DNA from: Helicobacter sp.
GTDB taxonomy: Bacteria; Campylobacterota; Campylobacteria; Campylobacterales; Helicobacteraceae
Assembly: GCF_022770205.1 (NCBI RefSeq)
Contig: NZ_JALEIK010000019.1
Span: 174,969 to 238,968, forward strand
Direction of reading: 5' to 3'
Length of the DNA: 64,000 nt
The translations under genes and the position numbers were made by a program. This document shows, piece by piece, positions 11,232-20,135 of this stretch. The notes under the pieces are model-generated. The model did no database searches and was not told the DNA's origin. It saw nothing but the letters and a program-made list of their open reading frames with translations. Every line of letters starts with the position of its first letter. Position 1 is the first letter of the stretch.

Positions 11232-11879
11232 TTATCTTAAACTATAAATTTTTTCATTTCCAATTAAAATTGCACCATCATCGCATAGCACCGCTTCACT
11301 CATCTCCACAATCCTGCCTTTATGATGGAATCCATAGCTGAAATTTTTAGGGAATTCTAACTCATATTTACTAAAAATTTGCTTCCAGCTAAACTTTTTT
11401 TTTGCATTTTCCAAGATTTCCACAAAAGCCTCTAAAATCTCATCTTTTTTGATTCCAACTTCCACTGCTCCAAAGCGTATGCTGCTTACTTTTAAGTTAA
11501 GTCCAATTCCAACAACAATATTTTCTTCAATCTTAGTGCAAATCACTCCTCCAACCTTCTTATCCCCTACATATAAATCATTGGGCCATTTTAGCCACAC
11601 CTGTGCGCCATTTTGGCTTAAAACCTCCTTAAAAAGATAGCTCATATAAATTGACATTGACTCCACCATTAAGTCTTGTGGAAGCATAGATAATGGAATC
11701 GCTAAAGAAAAATACAATCCCTCTTGCACACTTTCCCACACATTACCACGGCTACCAACCCCCCCGCTTTGTGTGTCCGCCACAACAACAATGGGAGCAT
11801 TCAAACTGCCTTCACGCAAGCGTTCTGCCAAATACAATTGCGTAGATTCTATACAATCAAATTTTAACATCTGCATCAT
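11232..11879 (-). CDS. birA: Biotin-protein ligase BirA (no repressor domain)
   Basis: Attaches biotin to the biotin carboxyl carrier protein of acetyl-CoA carboxylase, using ATP. I start at the ATG at 11879, which overlaps the fmt stop as ATGA. The track's 37-residue extension is simply out-of-frame fmt sequence. The 215-residue product has the catalytic signature GSRGNVWES (variant of GRGRRGRxW), then GLYFSLAIPL, LKWPNDLYVGDKKVGGV and GIGLNL. It lacks an N-terminal helix-turn-helix, so it is an enzyme only and not the biotin repressor. Confidence 0.92.
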   Translation of the reverse strand: MMQMLKFDCIESTQLYLAERLREGSLNAPIVVVADTQSGGVGSRGNVWESVQEGLYFSLAIPLSMLPQDLMVESMSIYMSYLFKEVLSQNGAQVWLKWPNDLYVGDKKVGGVICTKIEENIVVGIGLNLKVSSIRFGAVEVGIKKDEILEAFVEILENAKKKFSWKQIFSKYELEFPKNFSYGFHHKGRIVEMSEAVLCDDGAILIGNEKIYSLR

Positions 11880-12778
11880 TCTAAAATATCCCCCACTTTT
11901 AGATGTTTGCCTTGCGCATAGGCATAAGCTTCTGTTGCTTTTTTTGAAGGTACTTGCACCATTGTAATCCACAAGCTTCCCTCTGCACAACCAATTTTGA
12001 TTCCATTTTTTGTAATTTCTAAAATCTCCCCTTTCTCATACACACCATCTGTGGAATCTATTTTAAGGGCTTTTAATTTTAAACCACTTTTTAAATAAAT
12101 TTCAGGCCATTGGCGATAAGCAAGTGCCTTAGTTGCCAATATTTTGGCATTATCAAATTCTACAAGCCCAAATTCTTTCTTAATCTTTTTACAATAACTA
12201 GCACCAGCATCATTTTGCACTAAAGGTTGAATCCTGCTAATGCGCTCTAAATATTCTAAAATCAATTCCCCAGCAAGCTTTGCTAAAACATCAAAAAGTG
12301 CAATCGCATCTTGTCCTGTATTTTTTACCACCTTAAAACCTAAAATATCGCCACAATCTAAACCTTCTTGCATTTGCATAACACTCACGCCAAAATACGA
12401 TTCCATCTCTAAAATGCTTTGTTGGATTGGACTTGCTCCACGAAACTTTGGCAAAATTGATGCGTGTAAATTCACACAAGGCGCAATATCTAAAACTGCC
12501 TTTGGCAAGATTTTTCCAAAAGCTGCAACAATAATCCTATCAGGCTTTAAAAGCTTTAGTTCTGCTACAAAAGACGCATCTAAACACTTTGGCTGAAAAA
12601 TAGGAATCGTAGAGTCTTTAAGTCTTAAAAACTCCTTTGTTGCAGGAGCTTTGAGTTGCATACTCCGCCCTGCCTTTTTATCCTCCTGACACACAAGAGC
12701 GCAAATAGTATGGCATTGCAATAAAGCATCTAAAATCACTGCTGCATAATCTGGCGTTCCCATAAAAATAATTCGCAT
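11876..12778 (-). CDS. fmt: Methionyl-tRNA formyltransferase
   Basis: Formylates Met-tRNAi with 10-formyl-tetrahydrofolate for translation initiation. The 300-residue product starts RIIFMGTPDYAAVILDAL. It contains PKFRGASPIQQSIL with the catalytic HASILP block and the active-site Asp in GLDCGDIL (LDxGDI). The C-terminal OB-like domain (about 205-300) includes RQWPEIYLK. Size is standard. It is the first gene of the fmt-birA-parAB segment, with no peptide deformylase gene beside it here. Confidence 0.96.
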   Translation of the reverse strand: MRIIFMGTPDYAAVILDALLQCHTICALVCQEDKKAGRSMQLKAPATKEFLRLKDSTIPIFQPKCLDASFVAELKLLKPDRIIVAAFGKILPKAVLDIAPCVNLHASILPKFRGASPIQQSILEMESYFGVSVMQMQEGLDCGDILGFKVVKNTGQDAIALFDVLAKLAGELILEYLERISRIQPLVQNDAGASYCKKIKKEFGLVEFDNAKILATKALAYRQWPEIYLKSGLKLKALKIDSTDGVYEKGEILEITKNGIKIGCAEGSLWITMVQVPSKKATEAYAYAQGKHLKVGDILE

Positions 12779-12806
12779 ATTTATCCTAAAAATTTATACA
12801 ATGTGT

Positions 12807-13376
12807 CTAACCTGCAATTTCAAGCAAAGGGGAAGAATTTTCAGAATTTGCTTTATAGCTTTGGATTGCATAATCGCGCAGAGTTGTGGAATCCTTTAAT
12901 GCTTCCTCTACTTCTTTAACCTTTTCTTTTGCCTGTTCTATTCTAGCTTCACTCTCCATTTGTGCTGCACTTGCTGCTACTCTATAATCTTGCGGACTAG
13001 GATCTGATGGTGCTAACGCAGCAGCGATAACTTGACGCGCATTTTGTATCGTTTCTTCTGGTGTTCTACCTTCTTTCATTGCGATTGGAACTTCACCAGC
13101 AGTTGCATACATTTTTCCATCAGGTCCGCGCGTATAGGTAAAAGAAGCACCACCGGTTACAACACCAGCACCTGCTGCAATATGTGCTGCTTCGTGTGCA
13201 CGGACATTCCTATCGATGCTTTCAAGCTCCCTTACATATTGCACTTCTTGGGGATCTAAATTTTCACCATTAGGAGCTTTTTTATCTGTGATAAATTGTG
13301 TATTTTTAGCTTTTGTGGAATCTTTTTCAAAATGATAGCTATTTTGTAAAATAGACACTCCATCGCTAACTTGCAT
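12807..13376 (-). CDS. Putative SprA-related / CJM1_0395-family metalloprotease
   Basis: Small protein (189 residues) with a zinc-protease-like HEAAH motif (HExxH) at residues 61-65, in RNVRAHEAAHIAAGAGVV. Next come GGASFTYTRGPDGKMYATAGEVPI and an Ala/Glu-rich helix. This matches what I recall as the SprA-related family, annotated in Campylobacter as a putative metalloprotease. No signal peptide is visible, so it probably stays in the cytoplasm unless exported otherwise. Substrate and function are not known to me. It sits between fmt and a chemoreceptor with its own short leader. Confidence 0.75.
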   Translation of the reverse strand: MQVSDGVSILQNSYHFEKDSTKAKNTQFITDKKAPNGENLDPQEVQYVRELESIDRNVRAHEAAHIAAGAGVVTGGASFTYTRGPDGKMYATAGEVPIAMKEGRTPEETIQNARQVIAAALAPSDPSPQDYRVAASAAQMESEARIEQAKEKVKEVEEALKDSTTLRDYAIQSYKANSENSSPLLEIAG

Positions 13377-13406
13377 TACTGCTCCTCTTATTAGCGCAAT
13401 AGATAA

Positions 13407-14522
13407 TTAAGAACGACTATTACGCTCTGCAATCTTTGCGCTAAGCATTTTATCAAGCACTTCTACAACTTGATCTGAAGCAACTTCTCCTTCTTTTAAA
13501 AACTCTAAAATCTCTTCAGAATTGCCCTCAATACCTTTATTTTTAAAAACCTCAATTGCGCCTTTAAAACAATTATGAACACCAGCGTGGGGAGATTCCA
13601 AACGGGGATAGTCTGCTAATTGCCCAAATGCTTCTTTTCCGATTCCGTGTTCATACCATTTACCCAAACGGCAATCGTGATGTGAAACAAGCTCTGCTTC
13701 TAAATCTTCTTCTAAAATTGCCTTGTAACCCTTAATTTTAAAGAGTAAATGATCCAACTTCACAAGACCAATAAATGTCATATCAAGCACATTTGCAGAA
13801 TCGTGTCTTACTTCCATTGAAGTTTCCCCAACCTCTATAAACTTTACAACTTCGTTATTCACTGCGTGCATATCATCTACAATTTCCTCTGTGGAAGTCT
13901 GCACCTCTGAGAAATTTTGACGCAACACTTGGATATTCATCTCAATTTCTTTTGTTGCCTTTTGTGCGCGCTCTGCTAGTTTTCGCACTTCATCAGCAAC
14001 AACAGCAAACCCTCTTCCGTGCTCTCCTGCTCTTGCTGCTTCAATGGCAGCATTGAGTGCTAGCAAATTTGTCTGATCACTAACATCAGTAATTAGATTA
14101 ATCACATTAGCAATGGAATCTAAATCCTGATACACCTGTTGAATCATTCCCTGAAAACTATTTAAACGCTCTGTCACTTGAAGCACGCTATCTGCAATTG
14201 CCTCCTCTAAAAACTTTGTTTGCTTCGCATTTTCCGTAGAAGTGGTTTTTGCATTCTCTAAGATCTCCACCGAAGAGGCAAAATTATCCTGCAATGCTTG
14301 CAAATTTTTTATATAAGAACCCATCAACACCTGAAAAACTGCATTAAAAATTGTAGATTTTCCTTTCTCTCCACTATTTCTACTAAATTCTGCAATCAAA
14401 GCATCTTTTTTCTCATTCTCTTCATTTTGTTGGCGCAACGCATTTTGAAGCTGATCAATTTTTAACAATAATGCGCTATTTTCTGCAACTAATTCTTGCT
14501 CTCTTTTTGAATTACCAAACAT
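13407..14522 (-). CDS. tlpD: Cytosolic chemoreceptor with zinc-binding CZB domain (TlpD-like)
   Basis: Soluble methyl-accepting chemotaxis protein that signals to CheA/CheW. I start it at [11 protein letters not shown] (14522), preceded by AAAGGAG; the track adds nine residues. The N-terminus is coiled coil and there is no membrane helix. The signalling tip is [43 protein letters not shown]. The C-terminal CZB domain has [14 protein letters not shown] and SPHAGVH, supplying the zinc His/Cys set. This order matches H. pylori TlpD, a sensor of oxidative stress and hypochlorite. The gene name is by domain layout. Confidence 0.87.
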   Translation of the reverse strand: MFGNSKREQELVAENSALLLKIDQLQNALRQQNEENEKKDALIAEFSRNSGEKGKSTIFNAVFQVLMGSYIKNLQALQDNFASSVEILENAKTTSTENAKQTKFLEEAIADSVLQVTERLNSFQGMIQQVYQDLDSIANVINLITDVSDQTNLLALNAAIEAARAGEHGRGFAVVADEVRKLAERAQKATKEIEMNIQVLRQNFSEVQTSTEEIVDDMHAVNNEVVKFIEVGETSMEVRHDSANVLDMTFIGLVKLDHLLFKIKGYKAILEEDLEAELVSHHDCRLGKWYEHGIGKEAFGQLADYPRLESPHAGVHNCFKGAIEVFKNKGIEGNSEEILEFLKEGEVASDQVVEVLDKMLSAKIAERNSRS

Positions 14523-14594
14523 AAAATCTCCTTTAATTAGTCCTATCAAAATACTGCAAAGATTTATATTTTAAGGATTTATTCAAACTCTCCT

Positions 14595-15194
14595 CTACCA
14601 AAATTTTACAACTTCTGCTTTTGGATTCCGTATTTTCTCCACCACAACACTCTCTTTTTGCTCACCCACTACAAGCATCACCACACTCTTTTGACTCTCA
14701 CTTAATCCCAAATATTTATCCAACGCCACATTATCAAAACCACCAATGATACAAGAGCCAAGACTACAAGCAGTCGCAGCATTTGCCATATTCATTAACG
14801 CCAAAAATGCCTGCTCCCTAGCATAGCTTAATTTTCTCTCACCACTCATTCCATCAATGAAGGGTTTATACGCCTTTAAACGCTTCTGCAATTCTGCTTC
14901 TGGGAGTTTGCGCGCCCTTAATTTGCTCTCAAAATATTCTTCAAAATCCAAACGCGCAACAATAATAATAATTGCCCCACACTGCCCAACTTGGCTTTGA
15001 TGATTTGCAATTTGTGCAATCTCTTGCTTTTTCTTAGCATCTTGCACCACATAAAACATCCAAGGTTCTAAACCTAGAGAGCTAGAAGCTAAACGCCCTG
15101 CTTCTAAGATGGAATCCAAAATTTTTTCATCAATTAAAGTTTCCTTAAAAGCCCTACAAGAATAACGCGCCTTTATAGTTTCTAAAAATTCCAT
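14595..15194 (-). CDS. Nitroreductase-family NAD(P)H-dependent oxidoreductase
   Basis: FMN flavoprotein of the nitroreductase family, 199 residues. It has the N-terminal RYSCRAFKETLIDEKILDSILEAGRLASSSLGLEPW segment (phosphate/FMN contacts), a central AREQAFLALMNMANAATACSLGSCIIGGFD dimer helix and a basic C-terminal IRNPKAEVVKFW. RdxA and FrxA of H. pylori belong to this family and activate metronidazole. A second, distinct member lies at 37718-38341. I cannot say which of the two is the RdxA or FrxA equivalent. Start abuts the PP-loop gene (1-base gap). Confidence 0.86.
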   Translation of the reverse strand: MEFLETIKARYSCRAFKETLIDEKILDSILEAGRLASSSLGLEPWMFYVVQDAKKKQEIAQIANHQSQVGQCGAIIIIVARLDFEEYFESKLRARKLPEAELQKRLKAYKPFIDGMSGERKLSYAREQAFLALMNMANAATACSLGSCIIGGFDNVALDKYLGLSESQKSVVMLVVGEQKESVVVEKIRNPKAEVVKFW

Positions 15195-15195
15195 T

Positions 15196-16173
15196 TCATT
15201 CCTTTATTAAAAATTCTCTTGCTTTTTCTTTACTTTCAAAGGCTTTAGCACTTCGTTCCTGCCCTTCAAAGCGCACCTTATAGTTTTTATCCGCCTCTGA
15301 TTTTCCATACAACAATGTAAGCTCTATTGCAAGTTGCTTATCACTCTCGCTTGCGCTATTTTCTACAAGCCCTAAAGGTCCAATACAATTTAATAGCTCA
15401 ATTTTGCTCATTTTAGGATGCACAAAGCTTAGGCGTTCATTTTCTTCTGCATTTCTTGCAATCACGCAACGCCCGCCATCTGGCAAAATCATATACCGCC
15501 CAAACTTCACAAGCTCCATATCCTCAAACACTACTTCACGACGCCCTTGAATGTCTTTTATCTTATTTGCTACGGAAGTTTCTGTAAGCAAACAGCCTCC
15601 ACCTGGGCTTTCATAATATTCTAAGCCATACTCTTTGACAAGCTGTAATTGTCGCTCCCTCCCCCTTCCGTGAATATCAAGGAGCTTTTCTCTATCAATC
15701 CAACCCTTTTGCTCTGGAATTGTTATTGGCAAAAGCTTTGCACACATCGGACGCACAATTAAACCCTCACCCTCACAAAGACGCTCCACCTGCCCTAATG
15801 CTTCTGCCCTTTGGCTTTTAGGTCTTTGCCCTAGCACTTCTCCGCTAATCACAAAGCTAGCTCCCTCACTCTCTAGCAGACTTAGGGCGTGTGAAAACAT
15901 ATTTGCGTGGCAATCAATGCAAGGATTAAAATATCTTCCATAACCAAATTTTGGTTTAAAAAGCACATCCTCAAAAAACTGCTTTCTAATATCTACAATC
16001 TTAAGCTCCACACCGATTTGATCTAAACGCTGGCGTAAAAGTGCGCTTTTATCACGCCTTGCACCAAAGCCCATATTAAAATGTAACGCCAACACATCAA
16101 TTCCCATATCCTTAACAATCTTAATTGCAAGCAAGCTATCAAGCCCACCGCTAAATAATGCTAATGCCTTCAT
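15196..16173 (-). CDS. PP-loop ATPase, MnmA/ThiI-like tRNA thiolation-type protein
   Basis: The 325-residue product begins with an ATP-pyrophosphatase PP-loop, FSGGLDS (residues 7-13). It carries a PCxxC motif (PCIDC, residues 84-88) and a later Cys in SPGGGCLLTE, a layout seen in tRNA sulfur-transfer enzymes that adenylate a base and add sulfur. It lacks the THUMP domain of ThiI and is not a canonical MnmA. From memory, Campylobacterota carry such a protein annotated as a tRNA-thiouridylase-like or argininosuccinate synthase-like ATPase of unknown target. The start overlaps the 3' end of dnaG by 23 bases, so the two are co-transcribed. Confidence 0.72.
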   Translation of the reverse strand: MKALALFSGGLDSLLAIKIVKDMGIDVLALHFNMGFGARRDKSALLRQRLDQIGVELKIVDIRKQFFEDVLFKPKFGYGRYFNPCIDCHANMFSHALSLLESEGASFVISGEVLGQRPKSQRAEALGQVERLCEGEGLIVRPMCAKLLPITIPEQKGWIDREKLLDIHGRGRERQLQLVKEYGLEYYESPGGGCLLTETSVANKIKDIQGRREVVFEDMELVKFGRYMILPDGGRCVIARNAEENERLSFVHPKMSKIELLNCIGPLGLVENSASESDKQLAIELTLLYGKSEADKNYKVRFEGQERSAKAFESKEKAREFLIKE

Positions 16174-17830
16174 ACAGCGATAAATCTCCTTTTTTCAAAT
16201 CGTCTAAATATTTTTGATATTTCCGCAATAAAAATGCTTTTTCACGCAAAGATAGATTCTTATTATAGCTTAATTCCTTGCGTTTTTGGTCGTGATACTG
16301 GTATAAAACCATAATAATTTGCCATCTTAAATGCTCCTTATCCTGTGGTTTTATCTTTTCATCTAATAGGATTCCAATTAGTAAGGGATCTTCAAGTTCA
16401 TTTTTTAAAAGCTTGATATAAGCTTCTTTTTGTGTGCGAAACATTTGGGGATCAAGATAATCTAATACAAAACTTAAAAGATCCATATTCTCTAGCACGC
16501 TTCTAATGATGATTTTTTCTGGTAAATCATAAAAACTTGCTGCACTCAAATGCAAAGCTTCTTTTGTAATGCCTTGATGCTTCACTCTAGGTTTTTTAGT
16601 TTGGATTAAATGCGCTGGGAGTGCTAAATGCTGGGATAACCAAAGTTTATATTCTTCTTGAATCACAGGGGAGAGTTGATGGAGATATTCTAAAACTTCC
16701 TTTAGACAATCATCTTTTTGCACCGCATTTTGCAAATCATAGCACTTAATAATACTTTCTAAAACATAATCAATGAGTGGAATCGGAGAATCAAAAAGGC
16801 TTTTTAGCTCTTCAATTGCACCATTTTTTACCATATCAGCAGGATCTAATCCCCCCTCAAATAACACAACTCCTCCTTGTTTTTTTGCAATGCTTAACAA
16901 GCTTGCCGCCTTAAAAGCCGCTTGCATTCCTGCCTTATCACCATCAAAGGCTAAAATCACTTTGGGACTGCCTTTAGCAAGCAAGGGTAAATGCTCTTTT
17001 GTCAGTGCTGTTCCAAGCGTTGCTACTGCATTTGTAAAGCCTGCTTGATGGAGCATTAGCGTATCTAAATAGCCTTCTGTAATAATCACACTTCCTAAGC
17101 GATAAATGGATTCCTTAGCCTGCGGATAGCCATAAAGCACTTGGGATTTATTAAACAACTTTGTTTGGGGCGAGTTAATGTATTTTGCAGGATGATTTGC
17201 AAGTGTGCGCCCGCCAAAACCTATAATTTTATTCTGTGCTGAACGGATAGGAAAAATCAAGCGTTGCGTTAAACGCGCATAATAACGCTTCACTCCATTT
17301 TCTAAATCCACGCCTAAGACTCCAAGATTAAGCGCATCTTGTAAATGCACCCCATTGCGTTGTAAATGCGCCATAATTTCGTGGTTTTGCGGCGCAAAAC
17401 CTAGCTCAAAGCGCACCTTAATCTCTGTGCTAATCCCCCTTTGCTTAAGATAAGATTCCACTTCAGCATTCAGCATTGCTTGGTAATAACCATTCATAAA
17501 ATCCATTATCCTATAACTCTCATTGTTTTGAGATTTTTGGGAATATTCTAAACGCACATTATAAAATTGCGCTAGTTTTTCAATAGCTTCTACATAATTT
17601 AATTTTTCATACTCCATTACAAATTTTATGGGATCCCCGCTTACCCCGCAACCAAAACAATGATAAAAGCCCTTATTTGCATTGACCACAAAGCTTGGTG
17701 TTTTTTCTTGATGAAAAGGACAGCAAGCCTTATAGCTACTGCCCATTTTTTTCACTTCAATATAATGGCTAATTACTTCTAAAATGTCTAACTGATTTTT
17801 TAGCGCATCTATGCTTTGTTGCTGTATCAA
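16151..17830 (-). CDS. dnaG: DNA primase DnaG
   Basis: Makes RNA primers for replication. I start it at a TTG at 17830 (LIQQQSIDALKNQ), because TTGGAG lies 5-8 bases upstream; the track's 20-residue extension looks non-homologous. The zinc finger is CCPFHQEKTPSF...GFYHCFGCG (CHC2 type, about residues 35-60). The catalytic core follows with FGGRTL and the Toprim signatures VIITEGYLDTLMLHQAG and LAFDGDKAGMQAA. The C-terminal DnaB-interaction region is divergent. At 559 residues it is normal for the genus. It heads the leftward block, divergent from the TPR gene. Confidence 0.95.
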   Translation of the reverse strand: MIQQQSIDALKNQLDILEVISHYIEVKKMGSSYKACCPFHQEKTPSFVVNANKGFYHCFGCGVSGDPIKFVMEYEKLNYVEAIEKLAQFYNVRLEYSQKSQNNESYRIMDFMNGYYQAMLNAEVESYLKQRGISTEIKVRFELGFAPQNHEIMAHLQRNGVHLQDALNLGVLGVDLENGVKRYYARLTQRLIFPIRSAQNKIIGFGGRTLANHPAKYINSPQTKLFNKSQVLYGYPQAKESIYRLGSVIITEGYLDTLMLHQAGFTNAVATLGTALTKEHLPLLAKGSPKVILAFDGDKAGMQAAFKAASLLSIAKKQGGVVLFEGGLDPADMVKNGAIEELKSLFDSPIPLIDYVLESIIKCYDLQNAVQKDDCLKEVLEYLHQLSPVIQEEYKLWLSQHLALPAHLIQTKKPRVKHQGITKEALHLSAASFYDLPEKIIIRSVLENMDLLSFVLDYLDPQMFRTQKEAYIKLLKNELEDPLLIGILLDEKIKPQDKEHLRWQIIMVLYQYHDQKRKELSYNKNLSLREKAFLLRKYQKYLDDLKKGDLSLYEGISII

Positions 17831-17918
17831 TTCTACTCCAAAAATCCAAGTGTGTTTTAAAGAATCTAAATTTGCTTTAAAAAAGTGCATTTTACAAAAT
17901 TTAACCTATAAGTTTTGT

Positions 17919-17924
17919 TATAAT
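17919..17924 (+). promoter_or_regulatory. Probable -10 box of the TPR-rnhA-rnc-aroC operon
   Basis: TATAAT lies 30 bases before the ATG at 17954 in the 123-base divergent gap with dnaG. Just after it, CCTTGC and GCAAGG form an inverted pair whose right arm includes the ribosome site (GCAAGGAAAGG). If transcription starts near 17931 most of the left arm is not transcribed, so I do not call this a regulatory hairpin. Confidence 0.58.
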
Positions 17925-17953
17925 CCTTGCATTTTTAAAAAGCAAGGAAAGGT

Positions 17954-19057
17954 ATGGATTTTTTTGCATACACAATCCATAATATTGAATATCGCGATCC
18001 GCTTTTTGGTATTGTGGTGCTGATTTTTTGCATAGGGCTTGTAAGTCTTCTTGGCTATTATTGGAACTATATCATTAGCAAAAAACAGCAAAAATCTTTA
18101 AGTAAATTTATGGAAAGCTTTGATTATATTGGCTTTGATAAGGAAGTTAAAGAATTTCTAGCCCTAAGTCCAAATCCGATTCCCTCTTTACTCTTTATGG
18201 CAAAAATGTATCAAAAAAGCGCAAATTATGAAAAAGCTATTCGCCTATATGCCACCCTCTTAGATTCCATCAAAAACCCCCTTGATAAGATTCCTATTTT
18301 AGAATCCCTAGGGCTTGTCTATACAAAAGCAGGCTTTCCCTTGCGCGCAAAAGAAATCTATCTTGAAATCTTACACCACCATCCACGCAATCCTGTGATT
18401 TTAAATGCACTGATTAAAATTTACGAAACGCTCAATGCCTTTGAAGATGCACTCAATGCGTTAGACTGCCTAGAAGAAATGCAAGGTGGCACACAACTCC
18501 ACAAATCCTACCTAAAAGCTAAGATTCTAATTTTCACACACAAAAATCCCAATAAAATCAGTCAAAATCAACTTCCCTACAAACTTCTTTCCTTGCTTAA
18601 AAAAGAGCTAAAACTTACGCGTTTAATTTTAAGTTTTTTAAAAGACTATCACCCTACACTCTTTTGGAAATGTTTATTAGAGATCCCCCATAATGCACTC
18701 TTGCAAATCCTAGACTTATTATGGAATCAAAAAGAAATTCCAACTTCTTTACTAAAAGAGCTAGAAAATGCCACTTTACAAGACAATCAAAGGATTGTAA
18801 AAAGCATTTTAGAAGCAAAAGGAATCCTACCACTAAGTGCTTCTAAAAAGGCAACTTTTGAGCTAGAAGTGCTCTGTTTATTGCGCGCAAACAAAAGCTA
18901 TCTAGGCGATTTGCATTTTAGCTATCAATGCACAAATTGCAGCAGAATCTCCCCTCTATCTTTTGACCGCTGTCCGCATTGTGATGGACTATTAACTTCT
19001 AAAACACTAACATTTTTAAAGGAAAAGCAAGATGAAGTGTGTTACCCTATTCTGTGA
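17954..19057 (+). CDS. Membrane-anchored TPR protein with C-terminal zinc ribbon (LapB/YciM-like)
   Basis: The 367-residue product has one N-terminal membrane helix (about residues 15-35, LFGIVVLIFCIGLVSLLGYYW). Tetratricopeptide-type helices follow (LFMAKMYQKSANYEKAIRLYATLL, ESLGLVYTKAGFPLRAKEIYLEIL and later). A C-terminal rubredoxin-like zinc ribbon CTNCSRISPLSFDRCPHCDG has two CxxC knuckles. Single helix, TPRs and terminal metal-binding ribbon is the layout of LapB (YciM), which controls LpxC stability in enterobacteria. Similarity is architectural, and whether it acts on LPS synthesis here is inference. It overlaps rnhA by 26 bases. Confidence 0.72.
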   Translation: MDFFAYTIHNIEYRDPLFGIVVLIFCIGLVSLLGYYWNYIISKKQQKSLSKFMESFDYIGFDKEVKEFLALSPNPIPSLLFMAKMYQKSANYEKAIRLYATLLDSIKNPLDKIPILESLGLVYTKAGFPLRAKEIYLEILHHHPRNPVILNALIKIYETLNAFEDALNALDCLEEMQGGTQLHKSYLKAKILIFTHKNPNKISQNQLPYKLLSLLKKELKLTRLILSFLKDYHPTLFWKCLLEIPHNALLQILDLLWNQKEIPTSLLKELENATLQDNQRIVKSILEAKGILPLSASKKATFELEVLCLLRANKSYLGDLHFSYQCTNCSRISPLSFDRCPHCDGLLTSKTLTFLKEKQDEVCYPIL

Positions 19058-19457
19058 TGGTTCTTCTTTAGGAAATCCAGGCTTTGGTGGCTGGTGTGGA
19101 ATCTTGCGCTACAAAGAACACGAAAAAATCCTAAGTGGAGGTGCAAAAAACGCCACAAATAATCAAATGGAATTAATGGCATTAATTGCAAGCTTAGAAG
19201 CCTTAAAAGAACCCTGCGAAGTGCTTGTTGTATGCGATTCTAAATATGTGCTAGATGGGCTTAGTAAGTGGCTTCCAAACTGGATTGCTAAAAATTTTAA
19301 AAATGTCAAAAATCCTGAGCTCTGGCAACGCTACATCAAAGCTGCAAAACCCCACAAAATCAGGGTGCAATGGATAAAAGGACATAGCGGACACAATGAA
19401 AATGAGCGTTGCGATAGGATTGCTAAAGAAGAGGCATTAAAATTTAAAAATGCTTAA
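19032..19457 (+). CDS. rnhA: Ribonuclease HI
   Basis: Cleaves RNA in RNA-DNA hybrids. The 141-residue product has the catalytic acidic residues in [11 protein letters not shown], in [16 protein letters not shown] and in [12 protein letters not shown], plus the [18 protein letters not shown] tail that supplies the last Asp. Length is normal for RNase HI. The AAGGAAAAGC stretch before the ATG lies inside the upstream TPR gene, and the two frames overlap by 26 bases. Confidence 0.96.
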   Translation: MKCVTLFCDGSSLGNPGFGGWCGILRYKEHEKILSGGAKNATNNQMELMALIASLEALKEPCEVLVVCDSKYVLDGLSKWLPNWIAKNFKNVKNPELWQRYIKAAKPHKIRVQWIKGHSGHNENERCDRIAKEEALKFKNA

Positions 19458-19465
19458 GGATTATC

Positions 19466-20134
19466 GTGGATTTAAAACATTTTGAAAAGACACTTGGTTA
19501 TCATTTCCAAACACAACATTTGCTCAAAGAAGCACTCACGCATAAAAGTGCAAAAAAGGGTGTGCATAATGAGCGTTTAGAGTTTTTAGGAGATGCCGTT
19601 TTAGATTTAATCATTGGTGAATTTTTGTATAAAAAATTCCCAAAATCAAGAGAAGGAGAACTCTCTAAAATGCGTGCTTCAATGGTTAATGAAAAAGCCT
19701 TTGCTAAAATTGCACGCCATTTAAACATTGGAAATTATATTTTCATCTCAAATTCTGAAGAGCAAAACAATGGGCGTCAAAAGGATTCCATTTTATCCAA
19801 TGCTTTTGAAGCACTCATAGGAGCAATTTATTTAGAAAGCGGCTTAGAAGCAGTGCGCACTTTAGTGCATAATCTTTTAAATGCAGTCCATCCTAATATT
19901 GATTTAAACAGCCTGTTTTACGACCACAAAACAGCCCTACAAGAACTCACACAAGCAAAATTTGGTGAAACTCCAGAGTATGTTTTGCTAGATTCTAGCG
20001 GACCAGACCATAATAAAAACTTTCTCATGGGCGTCAAAATCCAAGGAAAAGAGTTTGCAAGAGCAAAAGGAAAAAGCAAAAAAGAAGCCCAACAAAATTG
20101 CGCAAAAATCGCCATTAAAGCACTAAAGGGATAG
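19466..20134 (+). CDS. rnc: Ribonuclease III
   Basis: Double-strand-specific RNase for rRNA and mRNA processing. The 222-residue product has the signature [20 protein letters not shown] and a second catalytic block in [22 protein letters not shown]-terminal double-stranded RNA-binding domain follows (about residues 150-222), with [21 protein letters not shown] and [21 protein letters not shown]. The start is GTG with TTAAGGA upstream. It sits between rnhA and aroC. Confidence 0.97.
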   Translation: MDLKHFEKTLGYHFQTQHLLKEALTHKSAKKGVHNERLEFLGDAVLDLIIGEFLYKKFPKSREGELSKMRASMVNEKAFAKIARHLNIGNYIFISNSEEQNNGRQKDSILSNAFEALIGAIYLESGLEAVRTLVHNLLNAVHPNIDLNSLFYDHKTALQELTQAKFGETPEYVLLDSSGPDHNKNFLMGVKIQGKEFARAKGKSKKEAQQNCAKIAIKALKG

Positions 20135-20135
20135 A

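Noticed and set aside
9469-11300. parS sites near parAB
   Set aside because: I looked for GTTTCACGTGAAAC-like palindromes near parAB and found none. The sites may be elsewhere or diverged.
11880-11990. N-terminal 37-residue extension of BirA in the ORF track
   Set aside because: It is the third-frame reading of the end of fmt. The ATGA overlap at 11876-11879 is a better start, and BirA homology begins there.
17925-17947. CCTTGC/GCAAGG hairpin over the ribosome site of the TPR gene as a translational switch
   Set aside because: With the -10 box at 17919-17924 the transcript probably starts inside or after the left arm, so the hairpin may never form in RNA.
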